Assembly: GCA_964648695.1 (NCBI GenBank)
Contig: CAZYLH010000002.1
Span: forward strand, 13,655-77,654
Length of the DNA stretch: 64,000 nucleotides
Direction: 5' to 3'
From: UBA4292 sp964648695
Lineage (GTDB): Bacteria; Bacillota; Clostridia; Lachnospirales; Lachnospiraceae
Shown here: in pieces, positions 15,841-24,697 of the stretch
How the letters are laid out: every line of letters begins with the position of its first letter
Position numbering within the stretch: the stretch's first letter is position 1
Notes under the pieces: generated by a model
What the model saw: the letters and a program-made list of their open reading frames with translations, nothing else
Told to the model about the DNA's origin: nothing
The model's database searches: none
Made by a program: the position numbers and the translations under genes

Positions 15841-18585
15841 ATGAATTATAACCGTAAAGGCGTTTTAGATAAGATTAAGGCTTTGGCCCCACGAAGAGGG
15901 CGGCTTTATAGAAAGCTTCTGGTAAATACGCTTGTGCTCCTCATCATAGCTGTGTTTTTGACAAGCGCATTTGCTGGCTCCTTTATCCTTGGCGCTTTTG
16001 ACTCGCTTATGGATAACTCCCGTGAAATCAGCTATGAGGACATCTCCTCTGACAGCTACTACACTGTCCTCTATGACAGCGAGAACAATGTAATGGCAAA
16101 GCTGGTGATGGAGGGCTCAAACAGAGAGGAAGTCACCCTTTCAGAGATACCCGATAATCTGATCAATGCATTTGTCGCCATTGAGGATGAGCGTTTCTGG
16201 ACACATAACGGCATTGACCTTAAAGGTATTGTCCGCGCCGCCATAGTGGGAATCACAACCCTAAATTTCAGTCAGGGGGCCAGCACCATCACCCAGCAGC
16301 TGATCAAAAACAGCATTTTTGACGGCGGTGCAGAGACAAGCTTTGGCGCACGCTTAGAGCGAAAGCTTCAGGAGCAGGCGCTTGCCATCAGCCTAGAGGA
16401 GCAGCTCTCAAAGAGCGTGATACTTGAAAATTATCTAAACAGCATAAATCTTGGTAGCAATTGCCTTGGAGTTCAGGCGGCGGCAAACAGGTATTTTAAT
16501 AAAGATGTAAGCGACCTGACCCTCTCAGAATGCGCGGTCATCGCCGCCATCACCCAAAACCCCAGCTCTCTAAACCCCATCCGCTATCCCGAAAACAACC
16601 AGAAGCGTCAGCAGCTGGTGCTACAGAAGATGCTTGAGCTTGGCTATATCACCCAGGAGGAGTACGATGAGGCAATAGCGGACGATGTCTATTCAAGAAT
16701 TCAGATCACCTCAAGCATCAGCTCCTCAAGCGATGTCTACAGCTATTTTACTGACGCGGTGATTGAGCAGGTAATAGAGGATCTTCAAACCGAGTTAGGC
16801 TACACTCAGACGCAGGCCTATAACCTGCTCTACAGCGGCGGCCTCACCATCTACACCACTATGGATCCGGATATTCAGCAGATAGTTGACGAGGAGATAA
16901 ATGACCTTGACAACTACCCTTACGAATACTACACCATCAGCTATCGCTTAAAAGTCACGCATGAGGATGGAACGTCCGAGAGCTTTTCGGAAACCTCCGT
17001 TCAGACCTTTATACAGGAGGTTTGCGGTATAACGGACTTTGACCTTATGTTTAACTCAGAGGAGGAGATCGACGAATATATTGAGCTTTTTAAGGAATAC
17101 TACCTTACAGATACGGATACAATAGAAAGCGAGGATCTTGCTGTGACGCTCCAGCCACAGGTCTCCATGGTGGTAATCGACCAGTCCACCGGATATGTTA
17201 AGGCCATCAGCGGCGGCAGAGGAGAAAAGACAACAAACCTGGCGCTAAACCGCGCGACACAAAGTACCCGTCAGCCGGGCTCCACATTTAAGGTTTTAAG
17301 CGTCTTCGCGCCGGCCCTAGACACCTGCGGGGCAACCCTCGCCTCCGTATACTATGACTCCCCCGTTAGCGCGGACGGCCAGAACTTCTCCAACTGGTGG
17401 GGCGATGAATATCTGGGGTACGTAAATCTCAGGGACGCCACCGCCTACTCCATGAATTTGGTATCCCTGCACTGTCTACTTGAGACTGTGACGGTGGATC
17501 TTGCCTATGAGTATGTGGAAAAATTCGGTATCACGACACTGGTTGACAGCGAGAAGGGCTCTGATGGCAGCATCTACACTGACCGTGTGGCATCCTTAGC
17601 TCTTGGCGGCATAACAAAGGGTGTCACAAATCTTGAGCTGACCGCGGCATACGCCGCCATCGCAAACGACGGCGTCTACAACAAGCCAGTCTTTTACACC
17701 AAGATTTTAAGCCATGACGGAACGGTTTTACTGGAAAACACGACAGAATCCACGCGGGTCATCAAATCCACAACCGCTTCCCTTCTGACCTCCGCCATGG
17801 AATCCACCTTCGGAAGAAACCTGACATCGGACTATACGGATATCAACCCAAACATCAATCCTACCGGTACAAATCATGATTTTTCCACCATGACTCTGGC
17901 GGGAAAATCCGGTTCCACCACTGACAACAATGACGTGTGGTTTGTCGGATACTCGCCCTACTACACTTGCGGTATCTGGTCAGGATACGACCAGGGAAAA
18001 ACCCTCACCACTGGCCAGGAATATCACAAGGATATATGGGAACGGGTGATGGAGCGCATCCATGAGGATCTGGAGGATATCGGCTGGGCGGTAAATGATG
18101 ATATCGTCTCCGCCACGATTTGCAGTAAGAGCGGTCTTTTGGCGGTTGACGGCGTCTGCGACCTTGCCGAGGACAACGGCACCGTATACACGGAATACTT
18201 TGCCAGCGGAACAGAACCGACAGATTACTGCGATGTGCATACAAAGGTATCCGTCTGCACCGTCTCAAATCGACTTGCCGGAGATTCCTGTCCCAAAAGC
18301 GCAGTGGAGGAAAAGGTGTATCTGGTGCTGGATCAGAGCCTGCTTGATACGGACTACGAGACGGATGACCAGCTCTACGCTCTCCCAGAGTCCCTGCTGT
18401 ACGGCTATACCTGCACCACCCACTCAAGCACCACTGAAACCACATCGGAAACAACCTCCGGCTCAGAAGCGTCGTCTCAGAGTTCCTCTTCTACAAACAA
18501 GAGTGATGAGGATGACGAGGATGAAAGCAGCTCTTCCACTAAGACTGATAATGACAACGAGGATTTGACAGAGTCGGATGAATAA
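15841..18585 (+). CDS. Class A penicillin-binding protein (bifunctional transglycosylase/transpeptidase)
   Basis: A 914-aa membrane enzyme that polymerises and crosslinks peptidoglycan. A TM lies at about 26-53, then a GT51 domain with AIEDERFWTHNG (EDxxF motif, about 114-124) and GASTITQQLIKN (about 147-158). The transpeptidase has STFK (Ser481/Lys484), SMN (537-539) and KSG (689-691); the last is usually KTG in this family. The C-terminus (about 850-914) is a disordered Ser/Thr/Asp/Glu tail. I chose the ATG at 15841 because an upstream GTG at 15787 has no ribosome site. It is divergent from typA and followed by a strong terminator. Confidence 0.93.
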   Translation: MNYNRKGVLDKIKALAPRRGRLYRKLLVNTLVLLIIAVFLTSAFAGSFILGAFDSLMDNSREISYEDISSDSYYTVLYDSENNVMAKLVMEGSNREEVTLSEIPDNLINAFVAIEDERFWTHNGIDLKGIVRAAIVGITTLNFSQGASTITQQLIKNSIFDGGAETSFGARLERKLQEQALAISLEEQLSKSVILENYLNSINLGSNCLGVQAAANRYFNKDVSDLTLSECAVIAAITQNPSSLNPIRYPENNQKRQQLVLQKMLELGYITQEEYDEAIADDVYSRIQITSSISSSSDVYSYFTDAVIEQVIEDLQTELGYTQTQAYNLLYSGGLTIYTTMDPDIQQIVDEEINDLDNYPYEYYTISYRLKVTHEDGTSESFSETSVQTFIQEVCGITDFDLMFNSEEEIDEYIELFKEYYLTDTDTIESEDLAVTLQPQVSMVVIDQSTGYVKAISGGRGEKTTNLALNRATQSTRQPGSTFKVLSVFAPALDTCGATLASVYYDSPVSADGQNFSNWWGDEYLGYVNLRDATAYSMNLVSLHCLLETVTVDLAYEYVEKFGITTLVDSEKGSDGSIYTDRVASLALGGITKGVTNLELTAAYAAIANDGVYNKPVFYTKILSHDGTVLLENTTESTRVIKSTTASLLTSAMESTFGRNLTSDYTDINPNINPTGTNHDFSTMTLAGKSGSTTDNNDVWFVGYSPYYTCGIWSGYDQGKTLTTGQEYHKDIWERVMERIHEDLEDIGWAVNDDIVSATICSKSGLLAVDGVCDLAEDNGTVYTEYFASGTEPTDYCDVHTKVSVCTVSNRLAGDSCPKSAVEEKVYLVLDQSLLDTDYETDDQLYALPESLLYGYTCTTHSSTTETTSETTSGSEASSQSSSSTNKSDEDDEDESSSSTKTDNDNEDLTESDE

Positions 18586-18592
18586 ATGCGAA

Positions 18593-18631
18593 AATAAGGC
18601 AGCCCGGTATTTTAGGCTGTCTTATTTTTTT
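18593..18631 (+). terminator. Terminator of the class A PBP gene
   Basis: Arms 18593-18604 and 18615-18626 (AATAAGGCAGCC pairing with GGCTGTCTTATT, one G-U pair) enclose a 10-nt loop and run into a T-tract on the plus strand, eight bases after the stop codon. Confidence 0.9.
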
Positions 18632-18633
18632 AC

Positions 18634-18673
18634 AAAAAAAGACAGCCCCGGCGCATGCTTAAGGACTGTCTTT
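18634..18673 (-). terminator. Terminator of ftsZ
   Basis: On the minus strand the arms 18666-18673 and 18638-18645 (AAAGACAG/CTGTCTTT) form a stem followed by at least seven U residues. It lies about 23 bases beyond the ftsZ stop codon and back to back with the PBP terminator. Confidence 0.82.
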
Positions 18674-18695
18674 AAATTATCTAACCTTTTTTATC

Positions 18696-19925
18696 TTATT
18701 TCTTTAAAAAGCTCGGAATGCGAACTGTCTGCTGCTCAGTCTTTCTTGTGTGAGTGGGAGGCGTGTAGCTTGGCGCCTTATATGTGTGGCGAGAGGAAGC
18801 CTCTCCCATCTCCGATGATGTGTCTGCTGCCAGAGGATCTGCCCCAGACTTCTCCTCATAAGACGGTGCCGTCTCAAAACCTGTGTCCGCTCCGGTGACT
18901 GAACTGTGAAGGGCTCCGTAAGATGCGCGGGCACTGCTCTTTGGCTTATATTCAACAGCGCTGTCCGCATTATTATTCATAACGCCTGTGGCAATCAGAG
19001 TGATGCGCACTGTATCCTGGAAGTTCTCATCATAGGCTGTTCCAAAGATAATATTTGCGTCCTCTCCCGCCAGCTCCTGTATGGCGCTGATAGATTCGTA
19101 AATCTCCGGAAGGCTCACATCACATCCAGTGATATTTACCAGCACATGTGAAGCCCCCTCAATGGTTGTCTCAAGAAGCGGACTTGAAAGAGCGCCCTTC
19201 ATGGCATCAATAGCCTTATCATCACCCTTTGCCTCGCCGATACCGATATGTGCGATGCCCTTGTCCTTCATAACCGTCTGCACATCCGCAAAATCAAGGT
19301 TAATAAGACCGGGGTTGTTGATCAAATCTGTGATTCCCTGTACGCCCTGCTGAAGAACCTCATCAGCCTTCTTAAAAGCGTCCATAACGGAGGTTCTCCT
19401 GTCAGAAATCTGCAATAAGCGGTCGTTTGGAATGACGATTAATGTGTCCACGGAGGCCTTTAACCTCTCCACGCCGGAGGCAGCATTGTTCATGCGCACC
19501 TTTCCCTCAAAAGAAAAAGGCTTGGTTACCACACCGACTGTCAGAATACCCATCTTTTTTGCGATGGCAGCCACAATAGGAGCCGCCCCTGTACCGGTGC
19601 CGCCTCCCATACCGCAGGTGATGAAAACCATATCCGCATCCTTAAGCATCTCAGCGAGCTCTTCCTGACTCTCCTCTGCCGCCTTCTGCCCAATCTCAGG
19701 CTTTGCGCCAGCGCCAAGACCCTTTGTAAGCTTCTCTCCGATCTGGATGGCCTTGGGAGCCTTGCAAAGCTGTAATGCCTGCTTATCTGTATTGACGCCG
19801 ATAAACTCAACGCCAACTATATTCTCTTCAATCATGCGATTTACTGCGTTGTTGCCGGCTCCTCCCACACCTACAACAATAATTTTCGCCGCGCCTTCAT
19901 TCTCATTAATCTTGATTTCTAACAA
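18696..19925 (-). CDS. ftsZ: Cell division protein FtsZ
   Basis: A 409-aa tubulin-like GTPase that forms the division ring. The start is a TTG at 19925, 8 nt after AAGGAGG, giving an N-terminus of MLEIKINENEGAAKI that matches other FtsZ. Longer readings upstream would translate an AT repeat and are rejected. GTP-binding GGGTGTG lies at 107-113 and the T7-loop catalytic Asp in NLDFADV (about 209-215). A variable linker (about 320-398) precedes the conserved C-terminal peptide VRIPSFLKK that binds membrane tethers. It has its own promoter (20017-20045) and ends the division cluster; no ftsA precedes it. Confidence 0.97.
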   Translation of the reverse strand: MLEIKINENEGAAKIIVVGVGGAGNNAVNRMIEENIVGVEFIGVNTDKQALQLCKAPKAIQIGEKLTKGLGAGAKPEIGQKAAEESQEELAEMLKDADMVFITCGMGGGTGTGAAPIVAAIAKKMGILTVGVVTKPFSFEGKVRMNNAASGVERLKASVDTLIVIPNDRLLQISDRRTSVMDAFKKADEVLQQGVQGITDLINNPGLINLDFADVQTVMKDKGIAHIGIGEAKGDDKAIDAMKGALSSPLLETTIEGASHVLVNITGCDVSLPEIYESISAIQELAGEDANIIFGTAYDENFQDTVRITLIATGVMNNNADSAVEYKPKSSARASYGALHSSVTGADTGFETAPSYEEKSGADPLAADTSSEMGEASSRHTYKAPSYTPPTHTRKTEQQTVRIPSFLKK

Positions 19926-19955
19926 GGGATTTTCCTCCTTCACCGATTCTACCCA

Positions 19956-19977
19956 ATATATATATATATATATATAT
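19956..19977. repeat. (AT)11 dinucleotide repeat in the ftsZ leader
   Basis: Eleven perfect AT units lie in the predicted 5' untranslated region, about 30 bp upstream of the ftsZ TTG start and 40 bp downstream of the promoter -10. Such tracts can change length by slippage. It is the longest simple-sequence tract I noticed in the window. Confidence 0.95.
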
Positions 19978-20002
19978 CTTATTCCCTTTTTCTTACCCCC
20001 AT

Positions 20003-20030
20003 AAATCACAGTTAATACTATATGTGATTT
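20003..20030. promoter_or_regulatory. 8-bp dyad straddling the ftsZ -10 element
   Basis: AAATCACA (20003-20010) and TGTGATTT (20023-20030) are perfect inverted repeats whose 12-bp spacer holds the -10 hexamer. A protein bound here would block RNA polymerase, so it is a candidate operator. The regulator is unknown. Confidence 0.45.
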
Positions 20031-20045
20031 CTCCGAAATAATCAA
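20017..20045 (-). promoter_or_regulatory. Promoter of ftsZ
   Basis: Minus strand TTGATT (20040-20045) and TATAGT (20017-20022) with a 17-bp spacer, in the gap after the ftsQ stop. The predicted leader is about 85 nt and contains the AT repeat. Confidence 0.7.
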
Positions 20046-20090
20046 CCTAAAAATCAAAAAAATTTTGGTTTTTTCGGGGTACCTTATCCG

Positions 20091-20834
20091 CTAGTCGTTC
20101 GCACTCGCATCCCTCTTAAAAAAGTATTCCACGACATCATTTACAGTGGAATAACTGTCAAGATAAAGGGTTCCCTGCTCTCCCGAAAGATTTGGCAAAA
20201 TATCAAACAGCGTGTTAAGCTTGGTCTCAAGCTGCGTTCCCTGTCCGAGATAGACGCTGATATCCCCCACATAGAGCGTGATATTTAAATCTCTGTCAAT
20301 GTAGACGCTCTCAACCTCAATCTCTTCCTGGTTTATAAGCTTGCTTAAGGTGAGGAGCTTATCAAAGATAGTGGGATCCTCTACCTGTAGCTGACCATTT
20401 AGCACATAGTAACTAAAGCTGATCCCTTCAATATACAACAGCTCATCAATCTCCTGTGTGGATGTTTCCACGATATACCCTTCAGAATCAAAATATAGGT
20501 AATTTCCCATATAGGAAATATATCCCACCATGCTCTTTTCATAGACCTGAATTTCTACGGAGTTAGGCCCCGTGAGGGTTATATCATAGCTCTTTATAAA
20601 GGGAATATCCTCCCGTTCTCCAAAACTATAGTTTAAGATACAGTAAAGCGTCCTGTAATACTTCTCCTCAGGAAATATGATGGCAATCAGCTCCTCATCC
20701 GAATAATAGCTGTTTCCGGTAACGGTAATCTCTGTAAGCTTCACCTCACAGGCAAGATACACCCCTCCGGCCACAATCATTATCAAAGCAGCTAGAAGCG
20801 GGAAGATTACTCTTAGAAGTCTTTTTTTCTTCAT
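20091..20834 (-). CDS. ftsQ: Cell division protein FtsQ/DivIB
   Basis: A 247-aa bitopic division protein. A basic cytoplasmic start (MKKKRLLR) and one TM (about 9-28) lead to a POTRA-like domain (KLTEITVTGNSYYSDEELI) and a beta domain. It matches FtsQ/DivIB in size, topology and position between ftsW and ftsZ. It stabilises the FtsQLB complex outside the membrane. The surrounding gaps (208 bp before, 165 bp after) suggest partly independent expression. Confidence 0.88.
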   Translation of the reverse strand: MKKKRLLRVIFPLLAALIMIVAGGVYLACEVKLTEITVTGNSYYSDEELIAIIFPEEKYYRTLYCILNYSFGEREDIPFIKSYDITLTGPNSVEIQVYEKSMVGYISYMGNYLYFDSEGYIVETSTQEIDELLYIEGISFSYYVLNGQLQVEDPTIFDKLLTLSKLINQEEIEVESVYIDRDLNITLYVGDISVYLGQGTQLETKLNTLFDILPNLSGEQGTLYLDSYSTVNDVVEYFFKRDASAND

Positions 20835-20980
20835 TAACCGCCTCCATGCTGCCTTTATTTCCTTGCCATTTAGGTCCCCAAGGTTATGACTATTTGCGTG
20901 TCGTCACATTATATCACTTTTCTAAAAAAAATACAACTATGTGAAAAATTTTTTCAGGTACTTTCGCTCACTTTTCCAAT

Positions 20981-21023
20981 CTAAAAGTGCGGGCCAAAAA
21001 ATCCCTACCGCCCGCACTTTTAG
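20981..21023 (-). terminator. 14-bp hairpin between ftsW and ftsQ
   Basis: Arms 20981-20994 and 21010-21023 (CTAAAAGTGCGGGC and exact complement) form a very stable stem 20 bp after ftsW. The strand lacks a strong U-tract beyond the stem, so it may attenuate rather than fully stop transcription into ftsQ. Confidence 0.6.
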
Positions 21024-21042
21024 TAAATTAAGGGATGAGCTT

Positions 21043-22218
21043 TTACTCATCCACTATCTGATTTGAGACGCTTAGGACAATGCCCATCTCTGTAAACAGG
21101 CACAAAAGCGCCGAACCGCCGTAGCTTATAAACGGCAAAATGACACCGGTGTTTGGCATGGTATTAGTCACAACCGCGATGTTCATCACCACCTGTAAGC
21201 CTATGTGAACCATCACCCCGGATACGAGTAAAGACCCGCTCATATCGGGTGCTCTGTTCGCAATATGCATCAGTCTGCCAAGCAAAAACACGTACAGAAC
21301 CATCAAAAGAAAGGCACCAAAAAGTCCCAGCTCCTCGCAGACTATCGAAAATATCATATCATTTTGCGCTTCCGGCAAAAATCCAAGCTTTTGTATGCTG
21401 CTCCCTAGCCCCTTTCCAAAAAGTCCTCCGGAGCCAATGGCATAAAGCCCCTGTAAAATCTGATAGGCGGTATCGTCGCTGCTTGCCTCCGGATTTAGCC
21501 ATGCCTCCACTCTAGCCACCTGATAATCCTGTAGGAGTTCCTGCAAAATACCGCTGTTCCAAGATACAACCAAAAGCGCCACCAGCCCGATAATAAGGAT
21601 CTGAAAGGCATATTTATAGCGGCTTGATATGTAAGTCATAAAAAACCCGATTCCGGCTATGATAAGACCCGTGCTTAGGTTTTCCAAAATGACAGGCAGA
21701 GTAAATGCCAGTGTAATGACGGCTGCCCCACAAGCGTAAGAAAACTCCTGCCCTATACTGGTTTGTTTCTTACTCTTAAACTGCAGTGTGAGATACCTGG
21801 CAAGTACCATAATTAAGGCAGGCTTAGCAAACTCGGAAGGCTGAATACTGTTTCCAGCCACGCTAAGCCACCTTGTCGCGCCATTAGAGCTACTTCCAAT
21901 GACAAGTACCGCAAGCGAGGCACCAAGGACCAGCACTCCTATCGCCGGGGCACACTTTAGCATAAAGTGGTAATCCACCTTGGAGATGGCAAACATAAAG
22001 ACTATAGACATTAGAGCTATCTTTCCCTGACGTTTAAGTGAATACAGTGCGTCAGAGTATTCTAAGGCGTCAGAGTATGCGGTGGTGGAATAAACCATAA
22101 CCAGGCCAAATGCCATGAGAAACATCACCACAAAGATCAGCGTATAATCATAGTATTCATGTAAACCGCCATAAAACACCGTGTTAAGCGCTCTCTTGGC
22201 CTTTTTTGCTAACCTCAT
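21043..22218 (-). CDS. ftsW: Septal peptidoglycan polymerase FtsW (SEDS family)
   Basis: A 391-aa polytopic protein with about ten membrane helices. SEDS polymerases make glycan strands from lipid II together with a class B PBP, here FtsI. Family marks include GATRWLSVAG, IQPSEFAKPALI, and near the C-terminus NTGVILPFISYGGSAL. The start overlaps the murD stop by 4 bp. It could be RodA instead, but its position inside the dcw cluster points to FtsW. Confidence 0.94.
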   Translation of the reverse strand: MRLAKKAKRALNTVFYGGLHEYYDYTLIFVVMFLMAFGLVMVYSTTAYSDALEYSDALYSLKRQGKIALMSIVFMFAISKVDYHFMLKCAPAIGVLVLGASLAVLVIGSSSNGATRWLSVAGNSIQPSEFAKPALIMVLARYLTLQFKSKKQTSIGQEFSYACGAAVITLAFTLPVILENLSTGLIIAGIGFFMTYISSRYKYAFQILIIGLVALLVVSWNSGILQELLQDYQVARVEAWLNPEASSDDTAYQILQGLYAIGSGGLFGKGLGSSIQKLGFLPEAQNDMIFSIVCEELGLFGAFLLMVLYVFLLGRLMHIANRAPDMSGSLLVSGVMVHIGLQVVMNIAVVTNTMPNTGVILPFISYGGSALLCLFTEMGIVLSVSNQIVDE

Positions 22219-23639
22219 GCCCTATCCCTCTCCAAAAAGTCCTGGACGATTTTCTTAAAAGCCCGCCCTCTCTGCTCGTAATTTTCAAACATCCCCCAGC
22301 TGGCACAGGCCGGAGACAATAAAACGGCTTCCTTAGGCTTTGCAAGTAAAAAAGCCCGCTCCATCGCATCCTCAAAGCTGTCCATCAGCTCATAATCACA
22401 AAATCCAATCTTATCACAGGTCTTAGCAATCTTTTCCCTGGTCGCGCCGATAAGCAGTAGCTTTTTTACCTTTCCGTCAAAAGCCTTTATCCACTCATCA
22501 TATGTAGAATCCTTATCGTATCCTCCCCCGATGAGTATCGTGGGAGCTATCATAGCCTTAATACCCTGAATGGCAGCGTCAGGATTAGTTGCCTTTGAGT
22601 CGTTGTAATATTTTACGCCCCTCACCGTGTCCACATATTCTATCCTATGCTCCACAGCCTTAAAGCGCCTCACCGCCTCAAGTATGACGGTAAGCGGTAT
22701 TCCCATTGAGAGGCTTACGCCGATGGCAGCCATGACATTTTCATAGTTGTGGACCCCTAAGAGGTTCATCTCATCGACATCCATCAGCTTTTTATGGGTG
22801 TTTTCTTTTGCGAGGTAGATACTCCCCTCTTTATAATACAGCCCCTCATCAAGCACCTGCTCACTGGAAAAAAACAGCACCTGGCATTTCTTCTTATTCT
22901 TAAGTTCTTTGCCAAAATCACGCAGCACCAGATCCCTGTGGTTTAACACGCACACATCCTCCATGGTTTGGCGCTTTGTGATATTCTTCTTCATCTTAAT
23001 GTAGCACTCCATGGTCTTATGCCTGTTTAGATGATCCGGAGTGATATTTAGTATGGCTGAAACTTTTGGATGAAAGTCCTTCGTGGTCTCTAGCATAAAG
23101 CTGCTGATCTCCGCGGCAATAAGACTGTCCTCATCCGTCTTTAACGCTTCATCCGAAAAAGGAAGTCCGATATTTCCCACCACGAAGGTGTTTTTAGTAT
23201 ATGCCTTAAAAATCTCCCCCACCAAAGCGGTGGTTGTCGTTTTTCCATTGGTTCCCGTGATAGCGGAAAGCTTGCCCTTTGAGAAGCGGTACGCCAACTC
23301 CACCTCTCCGATTATTTCGATTTTGCCATCAAGAAATTCTTTTGAAAATGCATCAAGCGAAACTCCCGGGCTCATGACACACACATCGATTCCATTAAAA
23401 TCATCCGGAGTGGGAAGTGAGCCATCTCCTATCTTAATGCTTAGCAGGTGCCCCTCAGCTTTCAGCTCATCATGGCCCTCAAACACCTTTTTTTCCATGC
23501 GCTCTCTTTGCTCTATGGCCTCATCCTCGCTTTTGCATGGCTTTGGCTCAAACAACAGCACAGGATATTCCAGTTTAAGTAGGAGCCTCACCGCACTGAT
23601 CCCGCTGACTCCGCTTCCCACAACCATATAATTTGTCAT
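22215..23639 (-). CDS. murD: UDP-N-acetylmuramoyl-L-alanine:D-glutamate ligase
   Basis: A 474-aa cytosolic Mur ligase that adds D-Glu to UDP-MurNAc-L-Ala. The N-terminal UDP-binding domain starts MTNYMVVGSGVSGISAVRLL, the ATP loop is GTNGKTT (about 129-135), then TPDHLNRHKTMECYIKMK and the C-terminal domain with YNDSKATNPDAA. The gene overlaps ftsW by 4 bp and follows mraY after 19 bp. Confidence 0.96.
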   Translation of the reverse strand: MTNYMVVGSGVSGISAVRLLLKLEYPVLLFEPKPCKSEDEAIEQRERMEKKVFEGHDELKAEGHLLSIKIGDGSLPTPDDFNGIDVCVMSPGVSLDAFSKEFLDGKIEIIGEVELAYRFSKGKLSAITGTNGKTTTTALVGEIFKAYTKNTFVVGNIGLPFSDEALKTDEDSLIAAEISSFMLETTKDFHPKVSAILNITPDHLNRHKTMECYIKMKKNITKRQTMEDVCVLNHRDLVLRDFGKELKNKKKCQVLFFSSEQVLDEGLYYKEGSIYLAKENTHKKLMDVDEMNLLGVHNYENVMAAIGVSLSMGIPLTVILEAVRRFKAVEHRIEYVDTVRGVKYYNDSKATNPDAAIQGIKAMIAPTILIGGGYDKDSTYDEWIKAFDGKVKKLLLIGATREKIAKTCDKIGFCDYELMDSFEDAMERAFLLAKPKEAVLLSPACASWGMFENYEQRGRAFKKIVQDFLERDRA

Positions 23640-23658
23640 TTTTTCCTCCTAAAGTCGC

Positions 23659-24612
23659 CTACAGCGCAAGATAGCCCAGAATGCACAAAACAGCTGTCAC
23701 AATGGTAAACACACCGACAACCTGTGTCTCAGACCAGCCCCCAAGCTCAAAGTGATGATGGATGGGCGCCATGCGAAAAACTCTTTTCCCATGGGTGGCT
23801 TTAAAATATGCCACCTGAATGATAACAGATAGCATCTCCACCAGATAAACCAGTCCCACTATCAAAATAAAAAGAGGCAGCTTCATGTAAAGAGCAACAG
23901 CTCCCACAAAGCCCCCCAACGCCAGAGAGCCGGTGTCCCCCATAAAGACCTTTGCGGGATGTACATTAAAAAGCAAAAATCCCATCAGCGCGCCCACAAC
24001 TGCCCCCATTATGGGTGTAAGGCTGTAGCCGCCCGTTAGGGATACCACACCAAAAAACGCCGCCACTAAGATGGTTACGCTACTGCAAAGTCCGTCCACT
24101 CCATCGGTAAAATTTACACCATTGTCCGTGCCCAGCATTACAATATAGAAGAAAGGAATATAAAGCCACCCAAGGTCAATGGTTTTTCCTCCGGTAAACG
24201 GCACCACTATATCCGTCCCAATCTGCCCGACCTTTAAGATATATACAAGAAACACCGTGGCGATGACAAATTGCCCAAACATCTTCATGGCGGGGGACAA
24301 GCCGTCAGTGTTTTTCTTTACCACTTTTAAATAGTCATCTAGGAAACCTATGATGGCAAAACCAACCATGACAAAGAGCACCGGCAATACTCCGGCGTTT
24401 TCCCTCATAAAAAACAGTGCTGTAATGGTCGCCGCAAGCACAAAAGCGATACCTCCCATCGTGGGGGTTCCGGCCTTTTTTAAATGCTCCTTTGGGCCGT
24501 CGCTTCGCTCCTGCTGTCCAAACTTCAGTCTTTTAAGATGCGGAATCAGCACCGGACAAAACACCGCGCTAAGTCCAAACGAAATCAATACCGCAAACAA
24601 TGATTCTCTCAC
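23659..24612 (-). CDS. mraY: Phospho-N-acetylmuramoyl-pentapeptide transferase MraY
   Basis: A 317-aa ten-helix enzyme that makes lipid I from UDP-MurNAc-pentapeptide and undecaprenyl phosphate. Catalytic markers are GTPTMGG, FLDDYLKV, NFTDGVDGL and the HHHFE cluster near the C-terminus. Translation begins at a GTG, 8 nt after AAGGGG. It lies between ftsI and murD. Confidence 0.97.
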   Translation of the reverse strand: MRESLFAVLISFGLSAVFCPVLIPHLKRLKFGQQERSDGPKEHLKKAGTPTMGGIAFVLAATITALFFMRENAGVLPVLFVMVGFAIIGFLDDYLKVVKKNTDGLSPAMKMFGQFVIATVFLVYILKVGQIGTDIVVPFTGGKTIDLGWLYIPFFYIVMLGTDNGVNFTDGVDGLCSSVTILVAAFFGVVSLTGGYSLTPIMGAVVGALMGFLLFNVHPAKVFMGDTGSLALGGFVGAVALYMKLPLFILIVGLVYLVEMLSVIIQVAYFKATHGKRVFRMAPIHHHFELGGWSETQVVGVFTIVTAVLCILGYLAL

Positions 24613-24697
24613 GTCTATTACCCCTTTCTTCAGGAAATTCCGCTTTTTAGTTCTGTAAACCTCCCGAATGCGGTAATTATATCACAAATGCAAGGGA

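Noticed and set aside
19926..20057. Longer N-terminus for FtsZ from an upstream ATG
   Set aside because: It would translate the AT repeat into alternating Tyr/Ile and start upstream of the likely transcript; the TTG with AAGGAGG fits better.
23083..23631. 182-codon plus-strand frame antisense to murD
   Set aside because: No ribosome site, composition mirrors murD codons; coding on the other strand is certain.
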